From assembly GCA_051878835.1 (NCBI GenBank), contig JBJEKW010000086.1, forward strand, positions 1-34,418: a stretch of DNA of 34,418 nucleotides. The letters run 5' to 3'. Origin of the DNA: Olsenella_K sp051878835. GTDB taxonomy: Bacteria; Actinomycetota; Coriobacteriia; Coriobacteriales; Atopobiaceae. Under the pieces are notes generated by a model that saw nothing but the letters and a program-made list of their open reading frames with translations, made no database searches and had not been told where the DNA came from. This document shows positions 1 through 7,742 of this stretch, one piece after another. A program made the translations under genes and the position numbers. Position 1 is the first letter of the stretch. Each line of letters starts with the position of its first letter.

Positions 1-296
1 TTCGTAATCAGCAGGGCATAGCCCTCGCGCCGGCAGCACAGCTCCAGGTGCTTTGCCAGCGAGCTAAAGAAGCGGCTTTCGATGTTGGGCACAACCAGCC
101 CCAGGGTGTTCGACCGCTGCGTCACCAGGCTGCGCGCTATCTGGTTTGGCACGTAGCGCTTGCGCCGGGCGCAGTCCAGAATGGCCTGACGGTGCTCCTG
201 GCTCACGCGCACAGGGCGCCCGTTCAGCACCAAGGACACCGTGGTCACGCTGACGCCCACCTCACGGGCGATGTCCTTCAGCGTGACCTTTGCCAT
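1..296 (-). CDS. LacI-family transcriptional regulator, partial (N-terminal part)
   Basis: The reading frame starts at an ATG (complement of 294-296) and runs off the left edge of the window, so only about 98 residues are visible. The N-terminus has the LacI-type helix-turn-helix and hinge helix: MAKVTLKDIAREVGVS, then TTVSLVLNG, then residues like RYVPNQIARSL in the hinge. After this comes the start of the periplasmic-binding-protein-like effector domain (TLGLVVPNIES). A good ribosome binding site (GGAGGGGG) lies just upstream and overlaps the stop codon of the AraC gene, so the two regulators are probably co-transcribed. The family usually represses carbohydrate genes. The effector and targets cannot be read here because the ligand domain is missing. 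Confidence 0.9.
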   Translation of the reverse strand, partial: MAKVTLKDIAREVGVSVTTVSLVLNGRPVRVSQEHRQAILDCARRKRYVPNQIARSLVTQRSNTLGLVVPNIESRFFSSLAKHLELCCRREGYALLIT

Positions 297-309
297 GGCG
301 CACCCCCTC

Positions 310-1320
310 CTACGAGGCGGATGCCACCGAGGAGCTGTCCTCCTGCGCGCCGCTCACGTCGGCAGCGCCAGCCGCGGCAGCGGCGTCGGACGCAGAGTTG
401 ACCTCGGCGATGCCACCGCCCACGTTGGACATGCGGTACGCGCGCGGGCTCAGGCCCACCATCTTTGAGAACCTGAACGAGAAGTTGCTCTCGTTCGAGA
501 AGCCCACGTCGTGGGCTATCTGCACGACCGGCTTGTTCGTCTCGTCCAGGAGCTGACGGGCCTTGGTGATGCGGAAGCGCAGCAGGTAGTTGTAGGGCGT
601 GGTGCCCAGGCTGCGCTTGAACAGTCGAATGAGGTACGACGAGCTGACCGAGGCGGCCTCGGCCATGTCGGCGACCGTGATGTTCTCGGTGAAGTGATTG
701 GCCACGTAGGACTGAGCGATGCCGACCGCCGTCTGCTCCCAGGGCAGGTGCTCGTCGTCGGAGGCGGCAGTCACCATGGCGGACAGAATCTGGTGCACGC
801 CCAGACCCAGCGAAGTGATGGCCTGCGCGTTCTCCTGCTCCAGCTTTCCGAAAATCTGGTCGAAGCTCTGGCGAATCAGCGCGTCGTCCACCGTTACCGC
901 CTCGGAGCGACCCGACGAAATCAGCGTGGCCAGGGTACGCACGCCCTCGCCATCGATGTTGGCCCACAGGTGGTACCAGTGGCGCCGGTCGTGCGCGGTA
1001 CGGAAGCGATGGGGCTTGCTGCAGTCCAGCAGCAGCGCCTGGCCCTTGCCCACGCGAATCAGCTGACCGCCCTGGTACACCTCCCCCGCGCCGGAAAGCG
1101 TATAGAAGACCAGGTAGCTATTCGTATGGCTGCGGCTAGCGACGTAGTTGTGCCGAGCATAGAAGCAGCCCGCCTCGGTGCAGTAGAAAGGCTGTGCCAG
1201 CTCCAGGGGGCCGGGCGTCGAACGCAGCCAGCGGCTGCGCTGCTCCATGTCCATGGTGTTGACGAGCACGTTATCCTCGTTCCCAAACAACGACGAATCG
1301 ACAACGGATGATTCACGCAA
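310..1320 (-). CDS. AraC-family transcriptional regulator with N-terminal cupin-like sensor domain
   Basis: The 336-residue frame has an AraC-type ligand/dimerisation domain (about residues 35-125, with HTNSYLVFYTLSGAGEV and LLLDCSKPHRF, typical of the cupin-like arm). A C-terminal double helix-turn-helix follows (about 198-298), including ITVADMAEAASVSSSYLIR, the linker RFRITKARQLL and the second helix VGFSNESNFSFRFSK. The last ~38 residues are a Ser/Ala-rich tail outside the family fold. The listed start is a TTG with a poor ribosome binding site. In-frame ATG codons at residues 23 and 25 (complement of 1252-1254 and 1246-1248) are reasonable alternatives, and the domain is complete with any of them. 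The stop codon is 13 bp from the LacI gene, suggesting an operon of two sugar-type regulators. The inducer is unknown. Confidence 0.9.
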   Translation of the reverse strand: MRESSVVDSSLFGNEDNVLVNTMDMEQRSRWLRSTPGPLELAQPFYCTEAGCFYARHNYVASRSHTNSYLVFYTLSGAGEVYQGGQLIRVGKGQALLLDCSKPHRFRTAHDRRHWYHLWANIDGEGVRTLATLISSGRSEAVTVDDALIRQSFDQIFGKLEQENAQAITSLGLGVHQILSAMVTAASDDEHLPWEQTAVGIAQSYVANHFTENITVADMAEAASVSSSYLIRLFKRSLGTTPYNYLLRFRITKARQLLDETNKPVVQIAHDVGFSNESNFSFRFSKMVGLSPRAYRMSNVGGGIAEVNSASDAAAAAGAADVSGAQEDSSSVASAS

Positions 1321-1380
1321 ACTCTACCACTAAATTGATATACCACCAGGCAAAATCGCAGTATGCCAGTTTGCAGTAAA

Positions 1381-1435
1381 GAAAAACGCGCAGGCCCTTG
1401 CCGAGCCCCCAGCTGGGAACGAAGCGCAGGCCTGC
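1381..1435 (-). terminator. Probable rho-independent terminator of hcp
   Basis: Read on the minus strand after the hcp stop, GCAGGCC (1429-1435) can pair with GGCCTGC (1390-1396) across a loop that holds the smaller palindrome CCCAGCTGGG. The outer arm is followed by GCG and a T-rich run (complement of 1378-1385). The loop is long, so the fold is plausible rather than certain. Confidence 0.5.
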
Positions 1436-1524
1436 AACGTTATCGCAGATATAGGTGGTAGAGGTCAACCGTTGTCTAAACAGGATTGCCGAACGGTCGG
1501 CCAAAGCATGTCATTTATGACACT

Positions 1525-3153
1525 CTAGGCAAGGCAGTCAGCCAGGTCAGCCTCGGGCGTGGTGGTGGGAGCGATTCCATAGGTCTTCACCAGGATGTCC
1601 AGCACGTTGGGCGTGATGAACGCGGGCAGCGTGGGGCCCAGCTTGATGTTGTGAATGCCCAGGTGCAGCAGGGTCAGCAGCACGCACACGGCCTTCTGCT
1701 CGTACCAGGACAGCACGATGGACAGCGGCAGGTCGTTCACGCTGCAGTCGAAGGCCTTTGCCAGGGCCACGGCCACCTGGATGGCGGAGTAGGCGTCGTT
1801 GCACTGGCCCATGTCCAGGATGCGGGGCAGGCCGGCCACGGTGCCCAGGTCGAGGTCGTTGAAGCGGAACTTGCCGCAGGCCAGCGTCAGCACGACGGAG
1901 TCGGCAGGGGTCTGGCGCACGAACTCGGTGTAGTAGTTGCGTCCCGGCCTGGCGCCGTCGCAGCCGCCCACCAGGAAGAAGTGCTTGATCTGGCCCTGCT
2001 TCACGGCGTCGACCACCTTGTCGGCGATGCCCAGCACGGTGCCGTGGCCAAAGCCGCAGGTGACCTCGTGGCCGCCGTTGATGCCGGTGCGCTCCTGGGC
2101 CACGTCGTAGCCGCCCAGCTGCTTTGCCTGCTCGATCAGGGGACCGAAGTCCTTGTGGCCGTTGGCGTCAGCGGTGACGACCTTGCTGCCGGGGAAGCGG
2201 ACGACACCCGTGGTCCACACGCGGTCGGCGTAGCTGGCGCGCGGCGGCATCAGGCAGTTCGTGGTCCACAGGACGGGAGCGGGGATGTTGTCGAACTCGC
2301 GCTGCTGGTTCTGCCAGGCGGTGCCGAAGTTGCCCTTCAGCTGGGGATGGGCCTTCAGCCTGGGATAGGCGTTGGCGGGCAGCATCTCGCCGTGGGTGTA
2401 CACGTTCACGCCGGTGCCGTCGGTCTGGCGCAGCAGCTCGTCCAGGTCCTCCAGGTCGTGGCCGGTCACCACGATGAAGGGTCCGGGCTCCACGGTCAGC
2501 GAGACGCGCGTGGGCTCGGGGGTGCCAAAGGTCGAGGTGTTGGCCTCGTCCAGCATGCCCATGCACTCCAGGTTCACGCCACCAACCTGGTCGACCAGCT
2601 CCAGCAGGGGCGCGCCCTCGGTCTGGGTGGCCAGTGCGGCCAGCGCGCGATAGAAGAAGTCATCCACGGTGTTGCTGGTGCGACCCAGAACGGCGGCGTG
2701 GTACGCATAGGCGGCGACGCCACGCAGGCCAAACAGGATGAGCGACTTCAGCGAGCGGATGTCCTCGTTCGGCTCGTCCCACAGCTGGTTCAGGTCGTAG
2801 GCGGGAACCTCGCCGTCGCCGGCCAGCTGGGCGGCGCGGTCGCGCACCTGCTGCACCAGGGCGCGCACGGAGTCGGCGTCGAAGTTCACGTTCGTGATGG
2901 TGGTAAACAGGCAGTCGATCACCAGCTGGTCGGTGTCCTTGTCGGCCAGGTCCTCGGTCTTGTCGCCCGCGTTGTTCAGGACGACCTGGGACAGCGACAC
3001 CAGGGCGGCGGTCAGCTCGTCCTGCAGGCGCGCCACGTCGGCGGGCTTGCCGCAGACGCCGCGAGGGCCCTCGCAGCCCTTGCCGCGCGCGGTCTGCTCG
3101 CACTGGTAGCAGAACATCTGGCGTACCTCGTCCGGAGTGATGGTTGCGTTCAT
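1525..3153 (-). CDS. hcp: Hydroxylamine reductase / hybrid-cluster protein
   Basis: Hcp is a cytoplasmic iron-sulfur enzyme that reduces hydroxylamine and, in several bacteria, nitric oxide during nitrosative stress. The 542-residue product has the N-terminal cysteine set C15-x2-C18-x8-C27-x6-C34, which binds the proximal Fe-S cluster. The C-terminal half shows the conserved hybrid-cluster segments, such as VNVYTHGEMLPA, TTNCLMPP, VGGCDGARPGR, LACGKFRFN and DMGQCNDAYSA. The start chosen is MNATITPDEV, preceded by an AGAGGA ribosome binding site; the frame is open further upstream but has no comparable site. The gene is divergent from a Crp/Fnr regulator, the classic arrangement for hcp control. 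No NADH oxidoreductase partner (hcr) is adjacent, so electrons probably come from another donor. Confidence 0.95.
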   Translation of the reverse strand: MNATITPDEVRQMFCYQCEQTARGKGCEGPRGVCGKPADVARLQDELTAALVSLSQVVLNNAGDKTEDLADKDTDQLVIDCLFTTITNVNFDADSVRALVQQVRDRAAQLAGDGEVPAYDLNQLWDEPNEDIRSLKSLILFGLRGVAAYAYHAAVLGRTSNTVDDFFYRALAALATQTEGAPLLELVDQVGGVNLECMGMLDEANTSTFGTPEPTRVSLTVEPGPFIVVTGHDLEDLDELLRQTDGTGVNVYTHGEMLPANAYPRLKAHPQLKGNFGTAWQNQQREFDNIPAPVLWTTNCLMPPRASYADRVWTTGVVRFPGSKVVTADANGHKDFGPLIEQAKQLGGYDVAQERTGINGGHEVTCGFGHGTVLGIADKVVDAVKQGQIKHFFLVGGCDGARPGRNYYTEFVRQTPADSVVLTLACGKFRFNDLDLGTVAGLPRILDMGQCNDAYSAIQVAVALAKAFDCSVNDLPLSIVLSWYEQKAVCVLLTLLHLGIHNIKLGPTLPAFITPNVLDILVKTYGIAPTTTPEADLADCLA

Positions 3154-3240
3154 TGCATTCCTCTCCCGTGCATACATCCTATGGAACCTTCCACAGGGCG
3201 CGCATCGTATCCCCGTGGCGTGCGCCCTGCCCTTCTTCCC

Positions 3241-3295
3241 TTGTGCGTGTACAACAGTATTGGTAGAATACGCACACGTCGGTTGTATTTCCAAC
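3241..3295. promoter_or_regulatory. Divergent promoter/operator region between hcp and the Crp/Fnr gene
   Basis: On the plus strand TTGTGC (3241-3246) and TAGAAT (3264-3269) are 17 bp apart and fit -35 and -10 boxes for the regulator. On the minus strand TTGGAA (complement of 3289-3294) and TATTCT (complement of 3265-3270) are 18 bp apart and fit a promoter for hcp. The two promoters overlap. Two inverted repeats lie here: TGTGCGT (3242-3248) with ACGCACA (3270-3276), and GTTG (3282-3285) with CAAC (3292-3295). They are candidate operators for the adjacent regulator. Assignment is by eye only. Confidence 0.45.
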
Positions 3296-3341
3296 ATTTT
3301 CGGTGAATGACCGGATTTTTTTGAGAAGGAAGTTCCAGCAC

Positions 3342-4097
3342 ATGGCAACGACAGCTCCCGCAAGGCCCCTCCCCGCAAACGTCCGGGCAAACGCGACCGC
3401 CAGCACCCGCCTGGCGAAGGAGCTGCAGCCCTACCTGCCCGTCATCCGCAGGACAAAGCTGTTCGCGGGCATAGACTCCCAGGAGGCAGTGACGGTGATG
3501 CCCTGCCTGGGCGCACGCGTCGTCCGGTGCGAGCCCGGGGAGTACGCGCTGCGTCCGGGCCAGGCCATAACCCATATGTACCTGGTGCTGGACGGTGAGA
3601 TTCACGTGGTGCGCGAGGACTGGTCGGGCAACCGCACGCTGGTGGCGTCGAAGGAGGCGGGCTCCTCGTTTGGCGACGTATACGCCTGCTCGCCCTCGCA
3701 GGTGCCGCAGGTGGCGGCAGTGGCCGAGAAGCCCAGCGTGCTGCTGCGTCTGGACGTGCGCAAGGTGATGTCGCCCTGCAGCGCCACCTGCCCGTTTCAC
3801 CTGAGGCTGCTGAGCAACTTCGTGGCGCAGCTGGCCGACAGCACCATCCTTCTGCAGAACAAGCTGCGCTATCTCTCGCAGCGCACCACCAGGCAGAAGC
3901 TGATGACGTTCTTTGAGGACTGCTCGCGGCAGGCGGGGTCGCGCACCTTCGACCTGCCCTACACGCGCCAGGAGCTGGCGGACTTCCTCGCGGTCAACCG
4001 CAGCGCCATGTCCAGCGAGCTGTCGCGCATGCAGGCGGACGGCATCGTGCGCCTGGACCACCGACGCATAACGCTGTTGGCCAATTTCCAGGCCTAG
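3342..4097 (+). CDS. Crp/Fnr-family transcriptional regulator
   Basis: The 251-residue product has a cyclic-nucleotide-binding-like beta-roll (about residues 35-140, including EYALRPGQAITHMYLVLDGEI and FGDVYACSP). A dimerisation helix and a C-terminal winged helix follow (about 190-250, with YTRQELADFLAVNRSAMSSE). A Cys pair in SPCSATCPFH sits near the sensor/dimer boundary; this is common in the Crp/Fnr proteins of anaerobes found beside hcp, and could bind a metal or act as a redox switch. There is no N-terminal Fnr-type 4Fe-4S cysteine set. The start is MATTAPARP, preceded by GAGAAGGAAG; an upstream in-frame GTG at 3303 lacks a good site. The divergent layout suggests it activates hcp under nitrosative or redox stress (inference). 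Confidence 0.9.
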   Translation: MATTAPARPLPANVRANATASTRLAKELQPYLPVIRRTKLFAGIDSQEAVTVMPCLGARVVRCEPGEYALRPGQAITHMYLVLDGEIHVVREDWSGNRTLVASKEAGSSFGDVYACSPSQVPQVAAVAEKPSVLLRLDVRKVMSPCSATCPFHLRLLSNFVAQLADSTILLQNKLRYLSQRTTRQKLMTFFEDCSRQAGSRTFDLPYTRQELADFLAVNRSAMSSELSRMQADGIVRLDHRRITLLANFQA

Positions 4098-4219
4098 GAA
4101 GCGCCTGCGGGCCGGTGCGCGCACTATGCTGGGCAGAACGGCTTGCGGCGCGCCCGCGCGCGGCGCCCCGCACGTCGAGCCGCGAATTGACGACACCCCT
4201 ACGGCAAGGGAGACCCACC

Positions 4220-4402
4220 ATGGCAGCAAACACCATCAGCGGTTCTGCGCTGGACGACTACCTGAACACGCCGGACTGCCCGCAGTGCGGCAGCGACAAC
4301 GTGGAGTGCATCAGCTCGACGCCCGACGGTATGGGCGGATTCATGAAGGTGTGGAAGTGCCTGAAGTGCGGGCACGTGTGGACCACCCACGTGGCGGGCT
4401 AG
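4220..4402 (+). CDS. Small zinc-ribbon protein (60 aa), function unknown
   Basis: A 60-residue frame starts at ATG 4220, 7 nt after an AAGGGAG ribosome binding site. It has a CxxC pair in PDCPQCGSDNVEC and a second in VWKCLKCGHVWTTH, the pattern of a rubredoxin-like or TFIIS-like zinc ribbon. The rest of the protein is too short for another domain. It sits about 120 bp after the Crp/Fnr gene on the same strand and could share its transcript. I do not recognise a specific family, and no function is proposed beyond metal binding. Confidence 0.7.
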   Translation: MAANTISGSALDDYLNTPDCPQCGSDNVECISSTPDGMGGFMKVWKCLKCGHVWTTHVAG

Positions 4403-4425
4403 CCCTGGGTCAAGCCGCACGGCCG

Positions 4426-4450
4426 CGGCGGCGCAGCCCTGCGTTCGCCG
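4426..4450. terminator. Possible hairpin between convergent genes
   Basis: CGGCG (4426-4430) can pair with CGCCG (4446-4450), with GCAG (4433-4436) and CTGC (4439-4442) pairing inside. It lies in the 61 bp between the convergent zinc-ribbon and esterase genes. There is no T-run, so support is weak. Confidence 0.3.
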
Positions 4451-4463
4451 CAGCCACCGCCCG

Positions 4464-5849
4464 CTACAGGTGATGCTTTCCCAGCCAGCGCCACAGCGTG
4501 ACGGGCTCGCCGTCCCACATGACCCGCGTGCCGTCCAGCTCGGTCGACACGGCGTCGTGGTACGCCTTCACCCACACGAAGTGCCCCAGGTAGCGCAGCG
4601 GCCGCCCCTGGCCGTCGCGGTAGGTCAGCGTCTCGTCCTCCAGGTGGTCAAAGTAGGTCAGGTGCACGTCCGCAGCGCCAATGCGCTGCAGGTGTGCGTA
4701 GGTGGGCAGGCTCGTGGCCACCGGGTTCACGATGGGGTCGTCCGCGGAGTGCACCATCCACAGCGGCGTCTGGGACATGCGCAGCGTCTCCTGCTCCGTC
4801 GCCAGGGCGTCGTTCCACGGCGGGCACAGCGCCACGCCCGCGGCGAACACGCCCGGGTGGTCCGCCAGGATCCTGCAGGTCATGAAGCCGCCGTTCGAGA
4901 GGCCTCCCAGGTAGATGCGTCTGCGGTCCACGCCGGAGTGGCCCCGCACGAAGTCATCCACCAGCTCCATGAGCGCGTCCTCGTACATGGTCTGGTTGTC
5001 GTCTCGCATGGACCCGTCACCGGGGTCCATCCAGTACGTGGGGCAGGTGGGCACCAGGACGTACGCCCCGCCTCCTAGCGCTGACTGTATGTGGGCGCCG
5101 CTCAGGGCAGGGACGTCGTTTCCCGTCACCGTGACCACGGGGTCCATGCCGCCCTCGCCCGCGCCGTGCAGCCACACCAACAGCGGGATGCTGCCCGCGG
5201 CGGGATGGTCGTACCCGTCGTCCGACGGCACAAGGGGCGAGCCGTACTCCTCGTAGAACAGCGGCAGAACGCCCAGCTGGTGCTGCATGCCGCGCCTGAC
5301 CTCGGCAATCCAGCGCGCGCTGGGGTCAAAGTGGGCGTAGCGCATCTGGCGCCCGGCAAAGGTGCCCCGCCCGTCTGTGTGCCAGCCCGCCAGCTGCGGG
5401 CACACCTCGGCCGAGCACTCGCAGAACTCCAGGCCCGACAGCGGCCAGCTGCCCTCCTGCGCGCAGGGCAGCTCGCGCACCTGCGTCACGCGAAACTCGG
5501 GCGTGCGCGGCGTGCTGTGCCCAGACACGTTGTCCAGCCGGCGCGTCAGCTCGCATTCGGGCAGGTCCAGCGCCACGTAGTAGCCGCGGTCGCGCGGGGT
5601 TCCCGCGCCGTCGCAGGCGCATGCGCGCCTCACCTGCACGTAGCCGCTCGACGGCCTGCCCAGCGGGTTCCCGCTGGTGTCTCGTGCCACGGCCACGCGG
5701 CCGCGCTCGGAGTCCAGGCGCCGGACGTACACGCAAAACTGGTCCGCGTCTACGTCCGCGCTACGCACCGCGCAGGGCAGCCCCAGTATGAGCTTGGACA
5801 CCCAAGGCCCGAAGTCCCCGACCGACGTGTAAAGCTTGTAGCTGCTCAT
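4464..5849 (-). CDS. Alpha/beta-hydrolase esterase with N-terminal Ig-like domain (PHB-depolymerase/EstA-like)
   Basis: The 461-residue product starts at ATG (complement of 5847-5849) after a GGGGGCGG stretch. Residues ~1-225 resemble the Ig-like N-terminal domain of EstA-type esterases. The C-terminal half is an alpha/beta hydrolase: an oxyanion-type segment VWLHGAGEGG, a nucleophile elbow GGLSNGG with Ser318, an acid in HSADDP (Asp370 or Asp371) and His423 in YLGHFVWV. There is no signal peptide, so it is probably cytoplasmic. The frame continues open upstream across the next gene, but that stretch is antisense to it and has no start signal. The likely substrate is a short-chain or aryl ester; it cannot be specified from sequence. 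It is convergent with the zinc-ribbon gene and divergent from the UPF0210 gene. Confidence 0.85.
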   Translation of the reverse strand: MSSYKLYTSVGDFGPWVSKLILGLPCAVRSADVDADQFCVYVRRLDSERGRVAVARDTSGNPLGRPSSGYVQVRRACACDGAGTPRDRGYYVALDLPECELTRRLDNVSGHSTPRTPEFRVTQVRELPCAQEGSWPLSGLEFCECSAEVCPQLAGWHTDGRGTFAGRQMRYAHFDPSARWIAEVRRGMQHQLGVLPLFYEEYGSPLVPSDDGYDHPAAGSIPLLVWLHGAGEGGMDPVVTVTGNDVPALSGAHIQSALGGGAYVLVPTCPTYWMDPGDGSMRDDNQTMYEDALMELVDDFVRGHSGVDRRRIYLGGLSNGGFMTCRILADHPGVFAAGVALCPPWNDALATEQETLRMSQTPLWMVHSADDPIVNPVATSLPTYAHLQRIGAADVHLTYFDHLEDETLTYRDGQGRPLRYLGHFVWVKAYHDAVSTELDGTRVMWDGEPVTLWRWLGKHHL

Positions 5850-6114
5850 ATGCCGCCCCCAACGTCCGGCGCGTCCGCCTACGACCACCTTAAGCCGCAA
5901 TGGGCACCCCTGCCGGCATAAATGGCCCCAACGGCACAACTGGCGACAAACGGGCTTGAGGCGGTGTGGTCTTCTTGCCCAATGTGCCCAGATGCAGAAG
6001 GGCGTGTGGGCGCTGGGGCGCATTCGTAACCAGCGTGCAACTACGCGCGCAGGAGGCGGCCGCCAGGCGCATAATGGAGGGTCCAGCCAGTAGCGAAATC
6101 CCAGGAGGGAAAAC

Positions 6115-7479
6115 ATGGCCATTACGCCCGAAGAGGTCGCAGAGACGCTGAGCATGGTCTCCCAGCAGCACCTGGACCTCAGGACCATCACTATGGGCAT
6201 CTCGCTGTACGGATGCGCCGACGAAAACATGGACCGCATGTGCACGAAGGTGTACGACCGCATCACAAAGACCGCCGAGCGCCTGGTGCCCGTGGCCCAG
6301 CAGCTGGAGAGCGAGTACGGCATCCCCATCGCAAACAAGCGCGTGTCGGTGACCCCCATCGCCCAGATTGCGGCCGCCTGCCCCGACCAGGACCTGACTC
6401 CCCTGGCGCACGCCATGGACCGCGCCGCCGAGACGCTGGGCATCGACTTCATGGGCGGCTTCTCGGCCCTGGTCCAGAAGGGCATGGGCGCCACGGACCG
6501 CCGCCTGATCGACAGCATCCCCGAGGCGCTGGCCACCACCACCCGCGTGTGCTCCAGCGTGAACGTGGCCAGCCTGCGCGCCGGCATAAACATGGACGCC
6601 GTCCTGCTGATGGCGCAGCGCATGATCGACTGCGCAAAGGCCACGACCGACATCGACTGCTACGGAGCCGCAAAGCTGGTGGTCTTCTCGAACATGGTGG
6701 AGGACTCGCCCTTCATGGCAGGCGCCATCCATGGTTCCGGCGAGGCTGACGCAGTCATCAACGTGGGCGTCTCGGGCCCCGGCGTCATGGCCGCCGCCCT
6801 GGAGCAGCTGCCCGACTCGGCCAGCCTGATGGAGGTCGCCGAGACCATAAAGAAGACCGCGTTCAAGATCACGCGCGCCGGCGAGCTCATGAGCCGCGAG
6901 GCCGCGCGCCGCCTGGGTGCCGAGAAGGGCATCGTGGACCTGAGCCTGGCCCCCACCCCCGCAGCCGGCGACTCCGTGGCAAAGATCCTGGAGATCATCG
7001 GCGTGGGCGAGTGCGGCGGCCCTGGCACCACCTGCGCCCTGGCCCTGCTGAACGACTGCGTAAAGAAGGGCGGCGTCATGGCCAGCTCCAGCGTGGGCGG
7101 CCTGTCCGGCGCGTTCATACCGGTGAGCGAGGACGCCGGCATGATCCGCGCGGCGCAGGACGGCTCGCTCTCCATCGAGAAGCTGGAGGCCATGACCTGC
7201 GTGTGCTCGGTCGGCCTGGACATGATTGCCATCCCCGGCGACACGCCGGTCGAGGCCATCGCGGGCATCATCGCCGACGAGATGGCCATCGGCGTCATCA
7301 ACGCCAAGACCACGGCCGTCCGCCTGATCCCTGCCATCGGAAAGAAGGAGGGCGACATGCTGGAGTTCGGCGGCCTGTTTGGCTCTGCTCCCGTGATGAG
7401 CGTAAACAAGTTCGCCGGCAACGTGTTCGCGCACCGTGGCGGCCGCTTCCCCGCCCCGCTGAACTCGCTGAAGAACTAG
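6115..7479 (+). CDS. UPF0210 / DUF711 family protein (PFL-like fold)
   Basis: The 454-residue product matches the UPF0210 (DUF711) family along its whole length. Recognisable stretches include LDLRTITMGISLYGCAD, NKRVSVTPI, GIDFMGGFSALVQKG, AGAIHGSGEADAVINVG, VDLSLAPTPAAGDSVA and FAHRGGRFPAPLNS. The family is related in fold to pyruvate formate-lyase, but its reaction is not established. Homologs are commonly encoded next to a small ACT-domain protein (UPF0237); no such gene is seen in the 265 bp upstream. The start is well fixed by the strong ribosome binding site AGGAGGGA six nt before ATG. High G/C at third positions and a strong site suggest good expression. Transcription probably ends at the terminator at 7534-7579. 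Confidence 0.93.
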   Translation: MAITPEEVAETLSMVSQQHLDLRTITMGISLYGCADENMDRMCTKVYDRITKTAERLVPVAQQLESEYGIPIANKRVSVTPIAQIAAACPDQDLTPLAHAMDRAAETLGIDFMGGFSALVQKGMGATDRRLIDSIPEALATTTRVCSSVNVASLRAGINMDAVLLMAQRMIDCAKATTDIDCYGAAKLVVFSNMVEDSPFMAGAIHGSGEADAVINVGVSGPGVMAAALEQLPDSASLMEVAETIKKTAFKITRAGELMSREAARRLGAEKGIVDLSLAPTPAAGDSVAKILEIIGVGECGGPGTTCALALLNDCVKKGGVMASSSVGGLSGAFIPVSEDAGMIRAAQDGSLSIEKLEAMTCVCSVGLDMIAIPGDTPVEAIAGIIADEMAIGVINAKTTAVRLIPAIGKKEGDMLEFGGLFGSAPVMSVNKFAGNVFAHRGGRFPAPLNSLKN

Positions 7480-7533
7480 CTGGCGACATGCCTCGGCACC
7501 CCGCCCGGGGCCATAAGCATTCGTTCTGGTATT

Positions 7534-7579
7534 GGCACTTCTTGTGCGCATTCGTCGTGCGACAAGAAGTGCCATTTTT
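7534..7579 (+). terminator. Rho-independent terminator after the UPF0210 gene
   Basis: GGCACTTCTTGT (7534-7545) pairs perfectly with ACAAGAAGTGCC (7562-7573). The stem extends inward through CGCA/TGCG with one bulged G, and a run of five T follows (7575-7579). It is one of several hairpins in the window whose stem contains CTTCTTG. Confidence 0.9.
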
Positions 7580-7742
7580 GTAGGGCGGGCAGCGGCGACG
7601 CAGGCGTAGAATTTTCGGGCGTTCTTTGGAGAGGGGCAGCCGTCGAGCGATGCTCCTCCGTCGCAAGGCGCAACGGCACCGGCATCTGCCAGCGTCGTTC
7701 AATGATTGCAAGGTACGGCACGTCGAGGTTGGCACGCACGGC

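Noticed and set aside
1486..3306. Long plus-strand open frame (about 600 codons) over hcp
   Set aside because: It is an antisense shadow of hcp; its translation is Val/Gly/Gln/His-rich with no recognisable domain.
5850..6653. Extension of the esterase frame upstream to 6653
   Set aside because: It is antisense to the well-supported UPF0210 gene and lacks a ribosome site; the ATG at 5849 starts the recognisable N-terminal domain.
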